A stretch of 64,000 nucleotides of DNA from Candidatus Enterococcus ferrettii (GTDB lineage Bacteria > Bacillota > Bacilli > Lactobacillales > Enterococcaceae), in contig NZ_JAFREL010000008.1 in the NCBI RefSeq assembly GCF_017377655.1, positions 19,944 to 83,943 of the forward strand, in the 5' to 3' direction. Below, one piece after another: positions 34,381-47,062 of the stretch. Every line of letters begins with the position of its first letter. The stretch's first letter is position 1. The notes beneath the pieces were generated by a model that was not told the DNA's origin, searched no databases, and saw nothing but the letters and a program-made list of their open reading frames with translations. The translations under genes and the position numbers were made by a program.

Positions 34381-35307
34381 ATGATCATCCAATCTGAAAA
34401 AATTAGTTTGAAGCATTTGTTGACAATCGAAGCTTTATCCGATCAGGAAGTTATGGGACTAATTAAACGAGGGCAACAGTTCAAAAACGGTGCACAGTGG
34501 TCACCTGAGAAATCACAGTATTTTGCGGCCAACCTGTTTTTTGAGAACAGCACTCGGACCCATAAGAGTTTTGAAGTTGCTGAGAAGAAAATGGGCTTGG
34601 ATGTCATTGATTTTGACTCACGAACCAGCTCTGTGCAAAAAGGAGAAACCTTATATGATACCGTGTTGACTATGTCAGCGATCGGTGTAGATGTGTGTGT
34701 CATTCGACATGGTGATGAAAATTATTATGACGAGTTGATCCAAAGCCGAACGGTTCACTGTTCAATCATTAATGGTGGGGACGGCAGCGGCCAGCACCCA
34801 ACGCAATGTTTACTGGACTTGATGACAATCTATGAAGAATTTGGGCATTTTGAAGGGTTGAAGGTAGCGATTGTAGGCGACATCACTCACTCGAGGGTAG
34901 CTAAGTCCAACATGCAAATGCTGAATCGATTGAGAGCGGAGGTTTATTTCTCAGGACCAGAGCAATGGTACGATTCTAGCTATGATGTGTATGGAGAATA
35001 CCGACCACTGGACGAGTTAGTGGAAGTGGTAGACGTAGTTATGCTTTTACGGGTGCAACACGAACGCCATGATGGCAACGAAAGCTTCTCCAAAGAAGGC
35101 TACCATCAAGACTACGGTTTGACGATTGAAAGAGCAAAACGTATGAAGGATAAAGCAATCATCATGCATCCGGCTCCAGTTAATCGTGATGTAGAAATCG
35201 CTGATTCATTGGTTGAAAGTTATCAATCACGGATTGTTGAACAAATGAGCAATGGTGTATTTGTTCGCATGGCGATCTTAGAAGCAATATTGAATGGTGT
35301 GTCTTAA
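34381..35307 (+). CDS. pyrB: Aspartate carbamoyltransferase catalytic subunit
   Basis: A 308-aa ATCase that condenses carbamoyl phosphate with aspartate. The carbamoyl-phosphate loop [13 protein letters not shown] and the HPTQCLLDL motif are clear. No regulatory subunit gene (pyrI) is present, as is normal for this group. The ribosome site AAGGAGGAA precedes ATG 34381. Confidence 0.96.
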   Translation: MIIQSEKISLKHLLTIEALSDQEVMGLIKRGQQFKNGAQWSPEKSQYFAANLFFENSTRTHKSFEVAEKKMGLDVIDFDSRTSSVQKGETLYDTVLTMSAIGVDVCVIRHGDENYYDELIQSRTVHCSIINGGDGSGQHPTQCLLDLMTIYEEFGHFEGLKVAIVGDITHSRVAKSNMQMLNRLRAEVYFSGPEQWYDSSYDVYGEYRPLDELVEVVDVVMLLRVQHERHDGNESFSKEGYHQDYGLTIERAKRMKDKAIIMHPAPVNRDVEIADSLVESYQSRIVEQMSNGVFVRMAILEAILNGVS

Positions 35308-35415
35308 TCAGTTTGAAGAATATGCTTATATTATATTGAATCCAAGTTGGATGCAGAGCAACTTTTCCTAGTGTTATACGAACAGTGTAACTGGATGGTG
35401 TATGGCGTAAAAATC

Positions 35416-35444
35416 GAATTAATTTTTCGATGAAAAGTTAATTC
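35416..35444 (+). other. Hairpin between pyrB and pyrC
   Basis: GAATTAATTTT (35416-35426) and AAAAGTTAATTC (35433-35444) form a stem with one bulge, without a T-run, ending 13 bases before the pyrC ribosome site. In the same 160-bp gap GTTATAC/GTGTAAC also forms a small hairpin. These may be mRNA processing or stability elements; no second PyrR site is seen. Confidence 0.4.
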
Positions 35445-35471
35445 ATTAAAATGAACAAGGAGAGATGGATT

Positions 35472-36752
35472 ATGAAGGTACTAATTAAAAACGGTAAAAT
35501 TGCTGGAAAAGGCAATCAATTAATAGATGCAGATGTTTGGTTAGAAGACGGAATTATCGCGGGAATCGGCAAATCTTTTGCTGATTTGGACTTTGATGAA
35601 GTTTACGATGCAAAGGGGCAATTAGTAACGCCTGGTTTAGTGGATGTCCATGTGCATTTAAGAGAGCCTGGTTTTACTTATAAAGAAACCATCAAAACAG
35701 GAAGTCAAGCAGCAGCCCGTGGTGGATTTACAACCGTTTGTGCAATGCCTAACCTTGATCCTACTCCTGATACAGTTGAGAAATTTGAGCAAGTCCTTGA
35801 TATCATTGAACGTGATGCAGTAGTCAAAGTATTGCAGTATGCACCGATCACAGAAGAGCTGCGCAGTGAAGTATTAACTGACCAAGCAGGACTGAAAGCA
35901 GCTGGCGCATTTGCCTTTACTAACGATGGAGTGGGCGTGCAAACAGCCGGAACTATGTATTTAGCAATGCAAGAGGCTGCGAAGCAAGGGATGGCTTTAG
36001 TTGCTCATACAGAAGATGATTCATTACTATTCGGCGGTGTTATGCACAAAGGCGAGATCAGTGAAAAGCTTGATCTGCCAGGAATCATGAGTGCGACTGA
36101 ATCTTCTCAAATCGCTCGCGACGTAATTCTAGCCGAAGAAACTGGTGCACACTATCATGTCTGCCACGTATCAACAAAAGAAAGTGTAAGAATAATCCGT
36201 GATGCAAAGAGAGCAGGCGTTCATGTAACCGCAGAGGTATCACCTCATCACTTGATCTTGATGGATGAAGATATTCCAGAAGATAACGGTTTTTGGAAAA
36301 TGAACCCGCCTTTACGAGGTAAAGAAGATCGTGATGCACTAATCGAAGGATTAATGGATGGAACTATTGATTGTATCGCTACCGACCATGCCCCTCATGG
36401 GTTAGAAGAAAAAAATCAAACGTTCTTAAAATCGCCATTTGGTATTGTTGGCAGCGAAACAGCTTTCCAATTGATCTATACACACTTTGTAGAAACGGGC
36501 CGCTTTACTTTAGAACAAGTGATTGACTGGATGGCAGTGAAGCCTGCAGCAATTTTTGGCTTAAACGCTGGCACACTGAATATCGGCGCACCTGCCGATG
36601 TGGCGGTATTTGATCTATACACAGAAGAAAAAATTGATGATCAGCAATTTGCTTCAATGGGGGTAAATACACCATTCGTAGGCTGGCCTGTTAAAGGCAA
36701 CACGATGTTCACCTTTGTGGATGGTAAACTGGTGTATAACAAGGAGGACTAA
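35472..36752 (+). CDS. pyrC: Dihydroorotase
   Basis: A 426-aa amidohydrolase of the class I dihydroorotase type. Metal-binding His60 and His62 are in [10 protein letters not shown], with further ligands in [10 protein letters not shown] and the late TDHAPHG motif. It closes carbamoyl aspartate to dihydroorotate. ATG 35472 follows AAGGAGAG; the ATG at 35451 lies upstream of that site. Confidence 0.95.
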   Translation: MKVLIKNGKIAGKGNQLIDADVWLEDGIIAGIGKSFADLDFDEVYDAKGQLVTPGLVDVHVHLREPGFTYKETIKTGSQAAARGGFTTVCAMPNLDPTPDTVEKFEQVLDIIERDAVVKVLQYAPITEELRSEVLTDQAGLKAAGAFAFTNDGVGVQTAGTMYLAMQEAAKQGMALVAHTEDDSLLFGGVMHKGEISEKLDLPGIMSATESSQIARDVILAEETGAHYHVCHVSTKESVRIIRDAKRAGVHVTAEVSPHHLILMDEDIPEDNGFWKMNPPLRGKEDRDALIEGLMDGTIDCIATDHAPHGLEEKNQTFLKSPFGIVGSETAFQLIYTHFVETGRFTLEQVIDWMAVKPAAIFGLNAGTLNIGAPADVAVFDLYTEEKIDDQQFASMGVNTPFVGWPVKGNTMFTFVDGKLVYNKED

Positions 36753-36756
36753 TAAG

Positions 36757-37836
36757 TTGAAGAGACTGCTAATTTTAGAAGATGGTACGGTATTTGAAGG
36801 AGAAGCTTTCGGTGCTGAAGCCAACGTGTTTGGCGAGATTGTGTTTACAACCAGTATGACTGGTTATCAAGAAACCATTACAGACCAAAGTTTTAACGGA
36901 CAAATCATTACCTTTACTTATCCAATGGTTGGGAATTACGGGATTAACCGTGATGACTATGAATCAATTGCTCCAACTTGTAAAGGGGTTGTTGTTAAGG
37001 AACATGCGCGTCGTGCAAGCAACTGGCGCAACCAAATGACCTTAGATGAATTTTTAAAGCGCAAGGGAATTCCTGGGATCGCAGGAATTGATACTCGTGC
37101 ATTAACGAAAAAATTACGCAATCACGGGACTATGAAAGCCAGCATTGTTGATTCTGGAGATCAATTCCATCATGCCTTTGATCAATTGAAAGCAACTGTT
37201 TTACCAACCAATCAAGTCCATCAGGTTTCAACTGTTACTCCTTATCCAAGCCCTGGCGTTGGCCGTAATGTTGTCGTCATCGATTTTGGTTTAAAGCATA
37301 GCATTTTGAGAGAATTATCTCGTCGGGAATGTAATTTGACGGTTATGCCTTACAATACCGATGCAAAAACGATTTTGGATTTGGCTCCTGACGGTGTGAT
37401 GTTGACGAACGGACCAGGAGATCCTAAAGATGTGCCAGAAGCGATTGAAATGATTCAAAAAATTCAAGGAAAAGTGCCGATTTTTGGAATTTGCTTGGGT
37501 CATCAATTATTCTCACTGGCAAATGATGCTGACACGTATAAAATGAAATTTGGCCACCGGGGATTAAATCATCCGGTACGAGAAATCGCAACCGGACGGA
37601 TTGATTTTACTTCACAAAATCACGGTTTTGCGGTGGATGAAGCAACAATTGACTCTACAAAATTAATGGTAACGCATGTGGAAGTAAATGACGGAACGAT
37701 TGAAGGGGTAAGACATCGTCACTACCCAGCCTTCAGTGTGCAATTTCATCCAGATGCTGCGCCAGGACCACATGATGCACTACATTTATTCGATGAATTT
37801 ATGGAAATGATGGACGCATGGAAGGAGCAAGCATAA
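36757..37836 (+). CDS. carA: Carbamoyl phosphate synthase small (glutaminase) subunit
   Basis: A 359-aa CarA that supplies ammonia from glutamine. The C-terminal class I amidotransferase domain carries the nucleophile in GICLGHQLF and the catalytic His in [13 protein letters not shown]. The start is TTG 36757, ten bases after AAGGAGG, 4 bp beyond the pyrC stop; no ATG is available in a sensible place. carB follows directly. Confidence 0.95.
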   Translation: MKRLLILEDGTVFEGEAFGAEANVFGEIVFTTSMTGYQETITDQSFNGQIITFTYPMVGNYGINRDDYESIAPTCKGVVVKEHARRASNWRNQMTLDEFLKRKGIPGIAGIDTRALTKKLRNHGTMKASIVDSGDQFHHAFDQLKATVLPTNQVHQVSTVTPYPSPGVGRNVVVIDFGLKHSILRELSRRECNLTVMPYNTDAKTILDLAPDGVMLTNGPGDPKDVPEAIEMIQKIQGKVPIFGICLGHQLFSLANDADTYKMKFGHRGLNHPVREIATGRIDFTSQNHGFAVDEATIDSTKLMVTHVEVNDGTIEGVRHRHYPAFSVQFHPDAAPGPHDALHLFDEFMEMMDAWKEQA

Positions 37837-40800
37837 ATGCCAAAACGCACAGATATTAAAAAAATCATGGTCATCGGTTCTGGACCGATTGTCATTGGAC
37901 AAGCAGCCGAATTTGACTATGCTGGTACGCAAGCTTGCTTAGCTTTAAAAGAAGAAGGTTATGAAGTTGTTTTAGTGAATTCTAATCCGGCAACTATCAT
38001 GACTGATAAGGAAGTTGCAGATTCAGTTTATATTGAACCAATTACGTTAGAATTCGTTTCCCGCATCCTGCGTAAGGAGTTACCAGATGCAATCCTGCCA
38101 ACTCTCGGTGGGCAAACGGGATTAAATATGGCAATGGAACTGGCTGCTTCTGGCATCCTAGATGAATTAAACATCGAATTGTTAGGTACGAAACTTTCGG
38201 CGATCGATCAAGCGGAAGACCGTGACTTATTTAAACAGTTGATGGAGGAATTATCCCAGCCAATTCCTGAATCGGAAATTGTAAATACGGTTGAAGGAGC
38301 AGTTGCTTTTGCTAATACAATCGGTTATCCAATTATCGTACGTCCAGCTTTCACACTAGGTGGAACCGGTGGGGGTATGTGTGACAACGAAGAAGAATTG
38401 CGAGTGATTGCTGAAAATGGCTTGAAGCTGTCACCAGCTACTCAATGTTTGATTGAAAAATCAATCGCTGGCTACAAAGAGATTGAGTATGAAGTAATGC
38501 GTGACTCAGCTGACAATGCGATTGTAGTATGTAATATGGAAAACTTTGACCCAGTAGGCGTTCATACTGGTGATTCAATTGTTTTTGCCCCGAGTCAAAC
38601 CATGTCTGATTATGAATATCAAATGCTGCGGGATGCCTCCTTATCAATCATCCGCGCCTTGAAAATAGAAGGCGGTTGTAACGTTCAGCTGGCATTAGAC
38701 CCTCACAGCTTTAATTATTATGTAATCGAAGTGAATCCGCGAGTGTCTCGTTCATCTGCCTTAGCAAGTAAAGCAACTGGTTATCCGATTGCTAAACTCG
38801 CAGCAAAAATCGCGGTTGGCTTAACCTTGGATGAAATGAAGAATCCAGTAACTGGAACAACCTACGCTGAATTTGAACCAGCCCTAGATTACGTGGTTGC
38901 GAAAATTCCCCGCTGGCCTTTTGATAAATTTGAATCTGGTGAAAGAGTACTAGGAACGCAAATGAAGGCAACTGGTGAAGTTATGGCAATCGGCCGTAAC
39001 ATCGAGGAATCCCTACTGAAGGCTGTTCGTTCGTTGGAAATTGGTACTTATCATGTAGAAATCGATGAATTTAGTGAAGCAACTGATGAGCTTTTAACTG
39101 AAAAAATAGTCAAAGCTCAAGATGATCGCTTATTCTATTTAGCCGAGGCACTGCGTCGGGGATACACTATTGAAGAGCTCAGTGAACTGACTAAAATTGA
39201 TTTATTCTTCCTAGATAAATTATTACACATCGTTGAGTTAGAAAATGAACTGGCTCAGCATGTAAATGATGCTGATGTATTGAAAAAAGCCAAGCAAAAT
39301 GGTTTTGCTGACAAGAAAATTGCTAGCTTGTGGTCAATGACTGAAAAAGAAATCAGCGACTTTAGACATGAAGCGAAAATTTTACCTGTTTACAAAATGG
39401 TAGATACTTGTGCAGCTGAGTTTGAGTCACAAACGCCATATTTCTACAGCACCTATGAATTTGAAAATGAAAGCATTCGTTCAGATAAAGAATCAGTGTT
39501 GGTATTAGGTTCTGGTCCAATCCGAATCGGTCAAGGGGTTGAATTCGATTACGCAACTGTTCATTCAGTAAAAGCGATCCAATCAGCTGGCTATGAAGCA
39601 ATTATTATGAATAGTAATCCTGAAACGGTATCGACAGACTTCTCAGTCTCTGATAAGCTTTACTTTGAACCTTTAACCTTAGAGGATGTTATGAACGTAA
39701 TTGAACTAGAGCAGCCAATTGGTGTTATTGTGCAATTTGGTGGTCAAACTGCAATTAACTTGGCAGAACCTTTAGTGAAAAACGGTGTCAAAATTCTAGG
39801 AACTAGTATTGAGGATTTGGACCGGGCGGAAGATCGTGACCAATTTGAACAGGTTCTTAAGAAACTAGGTATTCCTCAGCCGGTAGGTGATACAGCTACC
39901 AGCAGTGAAGAAGCCGTGGTTATTGCTGATCGAATTGGTTATCCAGTATTGGTACGTCCAAGTTATGTACTTGGTGGACGGGCAATGGAAATCGTCGAAA
40001 ACCAGGCGGACTTGGAAGACTACATGGCAAATGCGGTAAAAGCCTCTCCAGAACATCCAGTGCTAGTCGATCGTTACATGGTGGGTAAAGAGTGTGAAGT
40101 AGATGCCATTTGTGACGGTAAAATAGTTCTGATTCCAGGAATTATGGAGCATATCGAGCGAGCTGGAGTTCATTCGGGTGACTCAATGGCAGTTTATCCG
40201 CCGCAAACCTTCTCACCTGAGATCATTGCAACGATTGAAGACTACACGCGCAAACTAGCTTTAGGTATGAATTGCATCGGCATGATGAACATTCAGTTCG
40301 TTATTCATGAGGAACAGGTTTATGTAATTGAAGTGAATCCGCGGGCTAGCCGGACGGTACCGTTCCTAAGTAAGATTACTAATATTCCAATGGCGCAAAT
40401 TGCTACTAAAGCAATTTTAGGAAACAGCTTGGAAGAATTAGGCTACAAAGATGGGTTGTATCCTGAAAGCAAACTGGTTCACGTAAAGGCTCCAGTCTTC
40501 AGCTTTACTAAACTGCAGAAGGTTGATACCTACTTAGGGCCTGAAATGAAATCAACCGGTGAAGTTATGGGTTCAGACCGCAGTCTGGAAAAGGCTTTGT
40601 ACAAAGCCTTTGAAGCAGCGGGATTGCATCTACCAGATTATGGTGCTGTCCTATTCACTGTTGCGGATGAAAATAAAGAAGAATCTCTAGACTTGGCGAA
40701 ACGCTTTACTGATGTGGGCTATAGTTTGATTGCTACTGCGGGCACTGCCAATTATTTTGAAGAAAATGGTTTAACTGCTAAAACAATTGCCAAGATTTCT

Positions 40801-41019
40801 GAGTCATCAGAAGACAACGTAGTGGAAATGATCCGCCGCGGCGAAGCCCAGGTAGTTATTAACACCATGGATAAAAATCGCCAGAATTCTTCGGAGGACG
40901 GCTTCATTATCCGTCGCGAGGCAGTTGAACACGGAGTGCCATTATTCACTTCGCTAGATACGGCAAATGCTATCTTGCGGGTAATGGAATCTCGAGCATT
41001 CTCCATTCACGAAATTTAA
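37837..41019 (+). CDS. carB: Carbamoyl phosphate synthase large subunit
   Basis: A 1060-aa CarB with two tandem ATP-grasp halves ([19 protein letters not shown] near the N-terminus and [19 protein letters not shown] near residue 555) and a C-terminal allosteric MGS-like domain. It makes carbamoyl phosphate from bicarbonate, ATP and CarA-derived ammonia. The start codon follows the carA stop with no gap. Shared with arginine synthesis unless a second copy exists elsewhere. Confidence 0.97.
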   Translation: MPKRTDIKKIMVIGSGPIVIGQAAEFDYAGTQACLALKEEGYEVVLVNSNPATIMTDKEVADSVYIEPITLEFVSRILRKELPDAILPTLGGQTGLNMAMELAASGILDELNIELLGTKLSAIDQAEDRDLFKQLMEELSQPIPESEIVNTVEGAVAFANTIGYPIIVRPAFTLGGTGGGMCDNEEELRVIAENGLKLSPATQCLIEKSIAGYKEIEYEVMRDSADNAIVVCNMENFDPVGVHTGDSIVFAPSQTMSDYEYQMLRDASLSIIRALKIEGGCNVQLALDPHSFNYYVIEVNPRVSRSSALASKATGYPIAKLAAKIAVGLTLDEMKNPVTGTTYAEFEPALDYVVAKIPRWPFDKFESGERVLGTQMKATGEVMAIGRNIEESLLKAVRSLEIGTYHVEIDEFSEATDELLTEKIVKAQDDRLFYLAEALRRGYTIEELSELTKIDLFFLDKLLHIVELENELAQHVNDADVLKKAKQNGFADKKIASLWSMTEKEISDFRHEAKILPVYKMVDTCAAEFESQTPYFYSTYEFENESIRSDKESVLVLGSGPIRIGQGVEFDYATVHSVKAIQSAGYEAIIMNSNPETVSTDFSVSDKLYFEPLTLEDVMNVIELEQPIGVIVQFGGQTAINLAEPLVKNGVKILGTSIEDLDRAEDRDQFEQVLKKLGIPQPVGDTATSSEEAVVIADRIGYPVLVRPSYVLGGRAMEIVENQADLEDYMANAVKASPEHPVLVDRYMVGKECEVDAICDGKIVLIPGIMEHIERAGVHSGDSMAVYPPQTFSPEIIATIEDYTRKLALGMNCIGMMNIQFVIHEEQVYVIEVNPRASRTVPFLSKITNIPMAQIATKAILGNSLEELGYKDGLYPESKLVHVKAPVFSFTKLQKVDTYLGPEMKSTGEVMGSDRSLEKALYKAFEAAGLHLPDYGAVLFTVADENKEESLDLAKRFTDVGYSLIATAGTANYFEENGLTAKTIAKISESSEDNVVEMIRRGEAQVVINTMDKNRQNSSEDGFIIRREAVEHGVPLFTSLDTANAILRVMESRAFSIHEI

Positions 41020-41063
41020 GACAGACGCTTTTGTCTGCTAGTAAAAAATCTATACTCGATTTC

Positions 41064-41096
41064 AGGCTTCGCAAGCTGAGTGTGTTTGCGAAGCCT
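41064..41096 (+). terminator. Stem-loop between carB and pyrK
   Basis: AGGCTTCGCAA (41064-41074) and TTGCGAAGCCT (41086-41096) form a perfect 11-bp stem followed by a short TTCTT. A smaller CAGAC/GTCTG hairpin precedes it. With a weak U-tract it is probably a partial terminator or processing site that lowers expression of pyrK-D-F-E relative to the upstream genes. Confidence 0.5.
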
Positions 41097-41115
41097 TTCT
41101 TAAAGGGAGGCCATT

Positions 41116-42808
<1,693 letters not shown>

Positions 42809-42809
<1 letters not shown>

Positions 42810-43525
42810 TGGAAAAACGACCAATTATTGCACTTGATTTCTCTTCAAAAGAAGCAATCAAGACATTTTTAACGCAGTTTCCTGCGGAAAAAAAATTATT
42901 TGTCAAAATCGGCATGGAGCTTTTTTACCAAGAAGGACCTAGTATTGTTCGTGAGCTGACGACTGACGGGCATGACGTTTTCCTTGACCTGAAGCTGCAC
43001 GATATTCCAAATACAGTCAAAAAAGCGATGAAAGGCTTAGCAAAACTTGGTATTCATATGACCAACGTTCATGCTGCTGGTGGAATAGAAATGATGAAGG
43101 CTGCTAAAGAAGGTTTAACTGAAGGTACAGCTCCTGGAAATGCAGTTCCAGATCTAATTGCGGTGACCCAGTTAACCTCGACCAGCGAAGAGCAAATGCA
43201 CCGAGATCAATTGATTCAAGTACCGTTAAACGAAAGTGTTGTGCACTATGCTAAGTGTGCCAAAGAAGCCGGCTTAGACGGTGTGGTATGCTCCGCTTTG
43301 GAGGTAGAAATGATCCACGCTGCGACCAGCGATGATTTTATTTGTTTAACACCGGGGATTCGCCCTAAAGGTGCTAGGATTGGTGACCAAAAACGGGTAA
43401 TGGATCCGCAGCAAGCACGGGAAATTGGGTCAAATTATATTGTAGTGGGACGCCCGATAACTCAATCAGAAACACCCTATCAAAGCTATCTTCAAATCAA
43501 AAAAGAATGGAACGGTGAAGAATGA
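42809..43525 (+). CDS. pyrF: Orotidine 5'-phosphate decarboxylase
   Basis: A 238-aa OMP decarboxylase. The catalytic Asp-Lys-x-x-Asp array is in [11 protein letters not shown] and the phosphate loop in VVGRPITQS. It starts at GTG 42809 overlapping pyrD and overlaps pyrE by 4 bases at its end. Confidence 0.96.
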
Positions 43526-44154
43526 GAACAGTTGCAGAAAACATCGCTAAAGATCTATTGAAAATTGAAGCAGTCTTTTTAAGTCCAGATGAGCCTTTTA
43601 CTTGGGCTAGCGGAATCAAATCACCTATCTACTGTGATAATCGCATCACCATGAGTTACCCTGAGGTTCGTCGGGAAATTGCTAAAGGATTGGCTGAAGA
43701 AATCAAGGCCAGCTATCCAGATGTAGAAGTAATTGCAGGGACAGCTACTGCTGGTATTCCTCATGCTGCTTGGGTAGCTGAATTATTAGACCTGCCAATG
43801 GTTTATATTCGCAGCAAAGCTAAAGATCATGGCAAAGGCAACCAAATCGAAGGTCGTATTACTGAAGGTCAAAAGATGGTAGTTATTGAAGATCTAATTT
43901 CAACTGGGGGCAGTGTGCTGGAAGCAGCTGAAGCAGCTAAACGAGAAGGTGCTGATGTTTTGGGTGTTGCAGCTATCTTTACCTACGAATTAGACAAAGG
44001 TGTTGAAAAATTCAAGGCCGCAGAAATGCCATTACTGACTTTGACTAACTATTCAACTTTGATTGAAATTGCTTTAGAAGAAAACTACATTAATGAACAA
44101 CAACTAACTCTCCTAAAAGAATGGCGTCAAGATCCAGAAAATTGGTTGAAATAA
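43522..44154 (+). CDS. pyrE: Orotate phosphoribosyltransferase
   Basis: A 210-aa PRTase joining orotate and PRPP to OMP. The PRPP motif is [17 protein letters not shown], and the loop with [13 protein letters not shown] matches the flexible catalytic loop. Last gene of the pyr operon, followed by a strong terminator. Confidence 0.96.
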   Translation: MRTVAENIAKDLLKIEAVFLSPDEPFTWASGIKSPIYCDNRITMSYPEVRREIAKGLAEEIKASYPDVEVIAGTATAGIPHAAWVAELLDLPMVYIRSKAKDHGKGNQIEGRITEGQKMVVIEDLISTGGSVLEAAEAAKREGADVLGVAAIFTYELDKGVEKFKAAEMPLLTLTNYSTLIEIALEENYINEQQLTLLKEWRQDPENWLK

Positions 44155-44164
44155 GTAATGACTG

Positions 44165-44191
44165 CTCCTCACTAGATTGTGAGGAGTTTTT
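44165..44191 (+). terminator. Terminator of the pyr operon
   Basis: CTCCTCAC (44165-44172) and GTGAGGAG (44179-44186) with a 6-base loop and five T. Ten bases after the pyrE stop. Confidence 0.9.
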
Positions 44192-44264
44192 ATCTGTTTT
44201 TAATGCTTACATCAAGCCTAAAAAAGGTTTTAATGGTATATTTAAGAGCAGTGGAGGGATGAAC

Positions 44265-45281
44265 ATGTACCAAAATTTCATTGAAAATATTCGGCTGCGG
44301 CGCTTTGTAGTATTAGCCGTTCTTATTCTAGTGATTTACCTTTCTCGATCGTTTATTACGATTGCTTTATTAACCTTTATATTTACCTATTTGTCATCAA
44401 AAATTGTGAAATTGTTGCATCGCTATCTGAAGCTGCCTAACGCTGCCGCGACGATAGGACTTTACTTAATAGCTGTTTTTTTGCTCTATCTTTTGTTCGC
44501 TAAGTATGCGACGATCTTGGCTCAACAGGCGATTCAAACCTATAATTCCTTGCTGCGTTTTTACCAGCATACAGAATTTGATTCAACAGGAGTTACCAAC
44601 TATTTATCCAAGTATTTTGAAACCCATAACTGGCAAGATAAATTAGAAAGTGGTGCAGGAATTATTTTCCAGCAATTGCAAAATGTTGGTCGGGTTGCCG
44701 TGTCGTTTTTCTTATCCTTTTTACTAAGTTTCTTCTTCATGATTGAAAAGGAACGAACTTTTCAGTTTTCACGACATTTTTTGAATAGTGACTATGACTG
44801 GTTTTTCCAGGATGTTCATTATTTTGCCAAAATTTTCACTGAGACCTTTGGAGTCGTGTTGGAAGTTCAACTGATTATTGCATTAGTTAACACAGGGATC
44901 ACTACTGCAGGCTTAGCCTTAATTGGATTTAATCAGCTGCCGTCTTTAGCGATTATGATTTTCTTTTTAAGTTTGGTTCCAGTTGCTGGTGTAATTATTT
45001 CTTTTATTCCGCTTACGTTGATTGCCTACTCAATCAATGGATTGCAGACAGTAGTCTACGTTTTGCTGTTGGTTATGGCTGTTCATGTTGTGGAGTCATA
45101 CATTTTAAATCCCAAGCTGATGTCCAGTCGAACGAAGCTGCCAATTTTCTATACGTTCGTTATTTTACTGTTAAGCGAACGCTTCTTAGGGGTTTGGGGA
45201 TTGATTGTAGGAATTCCGATTTTCACCTTCTTTTTAGAAGTTATCCATGTCCAAATAAAAAGAGAGCCTAGGGAAAATTAA
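44265..45281 (+). CDS. AI-2E family membrane transporter
   Basis: A 338-aa polytopic protein of the AI-2E (TqsA/PerM) family: paired N-terminal helices, a central soluble part, then four or more C-terminal helices with SLVPVAGVIISFIPL and the near-terminal GIPIFTFFLEV. Family roles range from autoinducer or ion export to Na+/H+ antiport, so the substrate is not assignable. ATG 44265 lies 6 bases after GGAGGG; the ATG at 44259 touches that site. It converges on rqcH with a 4-bp overlap of coding ends. Confidence 0.88.
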   Translation: MYQNFIENIRLRRFVVLAVLILVIYLSRSFITIALLTFIFTYLSSKIVKLLHRYLKLPNAAATIGLYLIAVFLLYLLFAKYATILAQQAIQTYNSLLRFYQHTEFDSTGVTNYLSKYFETHNWQDKLESGAGIIFQQLQNVGRVAVSFFLSFLLSFFFMIEKERTFQFSRHFLNSDYDWFFQDVHYFAKIFTETFGVVLEVQLIIALVNTGITTAGLALIGFNQLPSLAIMIFFLSLVPVAGVIISFIPLTLIAYSINGLQTVVYVLLLVMAVHVVESYILNPKLMSSRTKLPIFYTFVILLLSERFLGVWGLIVGIPIFTFFLEVIHVQIKREPREN

Positions 45282-45297
45282 TTTCCTGAGCTCTTCT
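45259..45297. terminator. Imperfect bidirectional terminator in the convergent gene ends
   Basis: The overlapping ends of the AI-2E gene and rqcH contain AAGAGAGCCTAGGGAAA and TTTCCTGAGCTCTT, which pair imperfectly around an AATTAA loop, flanked by A-rich and T-rich sequence on both sides. It is the only candidate terminator for either gene here. Confidence 0.45.
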
Positions 45298-46981
45298 TTA
45301 ACGTTTCGATGGTTTGTTCTTCAGGTGTTACATACAGCGTTTTTTGATTTTCATAAATCACAAAGCCTGGTTTCGCACCGTTTGGCTTATGAACATGTTT
45401 TACAGCCACATAATCAACTGGAACCTGAGCAGAATGTCGGAACTTGGAGAAGTACGCTGCTAATTCAGCCGCCTCCAGCAAGGTTTCATCGCTAGGAGTC
45501 TCATCCTTTATGATGACATGTGAACCAGGTATATTTTTAGCATGTAGCCAAATATCTGTTTTACGCGCTTTTCTCAAGGTCAATTGGTCGTTCTGCAGGT
45601 TATTTTTACCCACTAAAATTTGAGTGCCGTCACTGGCGTAAAAAGTCTCTGGTTGAGAAGGGGCCTGTTTGCGATTTTTTTTCGTTTTTTTCTTTTTCAA
45701 ATAACCACTGGCGACTAATTCTTCTTTAATCACTTCGATATCCATTGGACCAGCAATTTCTAATTGCGCTAAAATTGATTCTAAGTAAGCTAATTCTTCT
45801 TTAGCTTCATCGATCTGCTTGTAAATTAACTTTACCGCATTTTTTAGTTTTTGATAACGTTGAAAATATTTTTGCGCATTTTGATTAGGAGTCAGAGCTG
45901 GATTCAAACGAATCTTAATCAACTTGTCTTCTTCGTAATAATTTGGCAGTTCAACTTCTTCGGCACCCCTAGGCACTCGAGTCATGAACGTAGTTAAGAG
46001 TTCTCCATCGCGACGAAACTCTTCAGCGTTTTCTGAATCTTTTAGCGTCTTTTGTCGTTTTTCCAGTTTGGTTTGATTGCGTTTGATTTCGTTTTCGACT
46101 CGCTTGATTAGTTCGTTGCCCAGCTGCTTTACGCGATCTTTTTCGGCTTTTTCACCATAGTAAGCGTCCAGCAATAAGCTGAGAGATGGATAACTTACTG
46201 GTTCGGAAAAGGTTTTGAACAGTAACGGTGCAAAAAACTCTTTATTATTCTTTATACCTAAAGTTGGCTGAATCTGGTCTGTTAAGTCTTGCCAAAAGCT
46301 CTGCCAGACATCCATTTTACGATTGGGCTGCTTGTTTAGGCGATAGGCCAACTCATCAGCAGTATCCCGACCTAGGCCTTGAAATCGCTGCTGCAGATAG
46401 TTACCAGTCATCTCTTCGGCGGTAGAAAGTACGTGAAAGACATTTTCTTTAGTAACGTTAAAAGGATTTTTTTGGTCCTGCTTTGGCGGAGTAACATATT
46501 CACTGCCAGGTAAAATAGAACGATAAGTATTTTGTGAATGACCAACATGCTTAATCGCATCCAAAATTTTCCCTGTTTGACTGTTTAGCAAAACAATCGT
46601 TGAGTGGCGTCCCATCAATTCCACAATTAACTCAATATCCTGCAAATCGCCTAATTCATTCCGTTTGGTAAAGGTAAAATGGACCACTCGGTCGTTTTCA
46701 ATTTGCAAGATATCTTCTAAAATCGCCCCTTCTAAATGTTTTCTAAGCATCATGACAAAATTAGGCGGGGTATCTGGGTTTTGATAGGCAATTTCTGTTA
46801 GCTGAATCCGAGCATAGCTAGGGTGAGCCGAAAGTAGTAGTCGATGGATTTTGCCTTGTGAGCGAATCACTAAGACTACTTCGTTTTCATAAGGTTGGTG
46901 AATTTTAGAAATACGACCACTTAATAAAGAGGCCCGCAATTCATTCACCATTGCATGGGTAAAAACTCCGTCGAATGACAT
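45278..46981 (-). CDS. rqcH: Rqc2 homologue RqcH / fibronectin-binding-like NFACT protein
   Basis: A 567-aa NFACT protein. Order: NFACT-N (1 to about 190, with Asp97-Arg98 in ENDRVVHF, the pair I recall as essential for tRNA recruitment in Bacillus RqcH), helix-hairpin-helix segment, long charged coiled coil (about 290-420), and the C-terminal NFACT-R domain with DIWLHAKNIPGSHVIIK. It adds C-terminal alanine tails to stalled nascent chains on 50S subunits. Orthologues have also been described as surface fibronectin-binding proteins, though no signal peptide is visible. Confidence 0.92.
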   Translation of the reverse strand: MSFDGVFTHAMVNELRASLLSGRISKIHQPYENEVVLVIRSQGKIHRLLLSAHPSYARIQLTEIAYQNPDTPPNFVMMLRKHLEGAILEDILQIENDRVVHFTFTKRNELGDLQDIELIVELMGRHSTIVLLNSQTGKILDAIKHVGHSQNTYRSILPGSEYVTPPKQDQKNPFNVTKENVFHVLSTAEEMTGNYLQQRFQGLGRDTADELAYRLNKQPNRKMDVWQSFWQDLTDQIQPTLGIKNNKEFFAPLLFKTFSEPVSYPSLSLLLDAYYGEKAEKDRVKQLGNELIKRVENEIKRNQTKLEKRQKTLKDSENAEEFRRDGELLTTFMTRVPRGAEEVELPNYYEEDKLIKIRLNPALTPNQNAQKYFQRYQKLKNAVKLIYKQIDEAKEELAYLESILAQLEIAGPMDIEVIKEELVASGYLKKKKTKKNRKQAPSQPETFYASDGTQILVGKNNLQNDQLTLRKARKTDIWLHAKNIPGSHVIIKDETPSDETLLEAAELAAYFSKFRHSAQVPVDYVAVKHVHKPNGAKPGFVIYENQKTLYVTPEEQTIETLKKSSGN

Positions 46982-47024
46982 CTTTTTCCCTCGTTTCTTT
47001 TCATAGTGTCTCTATTATAACGAA

Positions 47025-47062
47025 AAATTTGTCAGTGACCAACAAAGGTCACTGACAAATTT
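47025..47062 (-). terminator. Terminator of pckA
   Basis: AAATTTGTCAGTGACC (47025-47040) and GGTCACTGACAAATTT (47047-47062) form a perfect 16-bp stem with a 6-base loop; on the minus strand it starts at the pckA stop and is followed by TTTTTCG. The rqcH promoter (TATAAT on the minus strand near 47015) must lie within or just after it. Confidence 0.88.
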
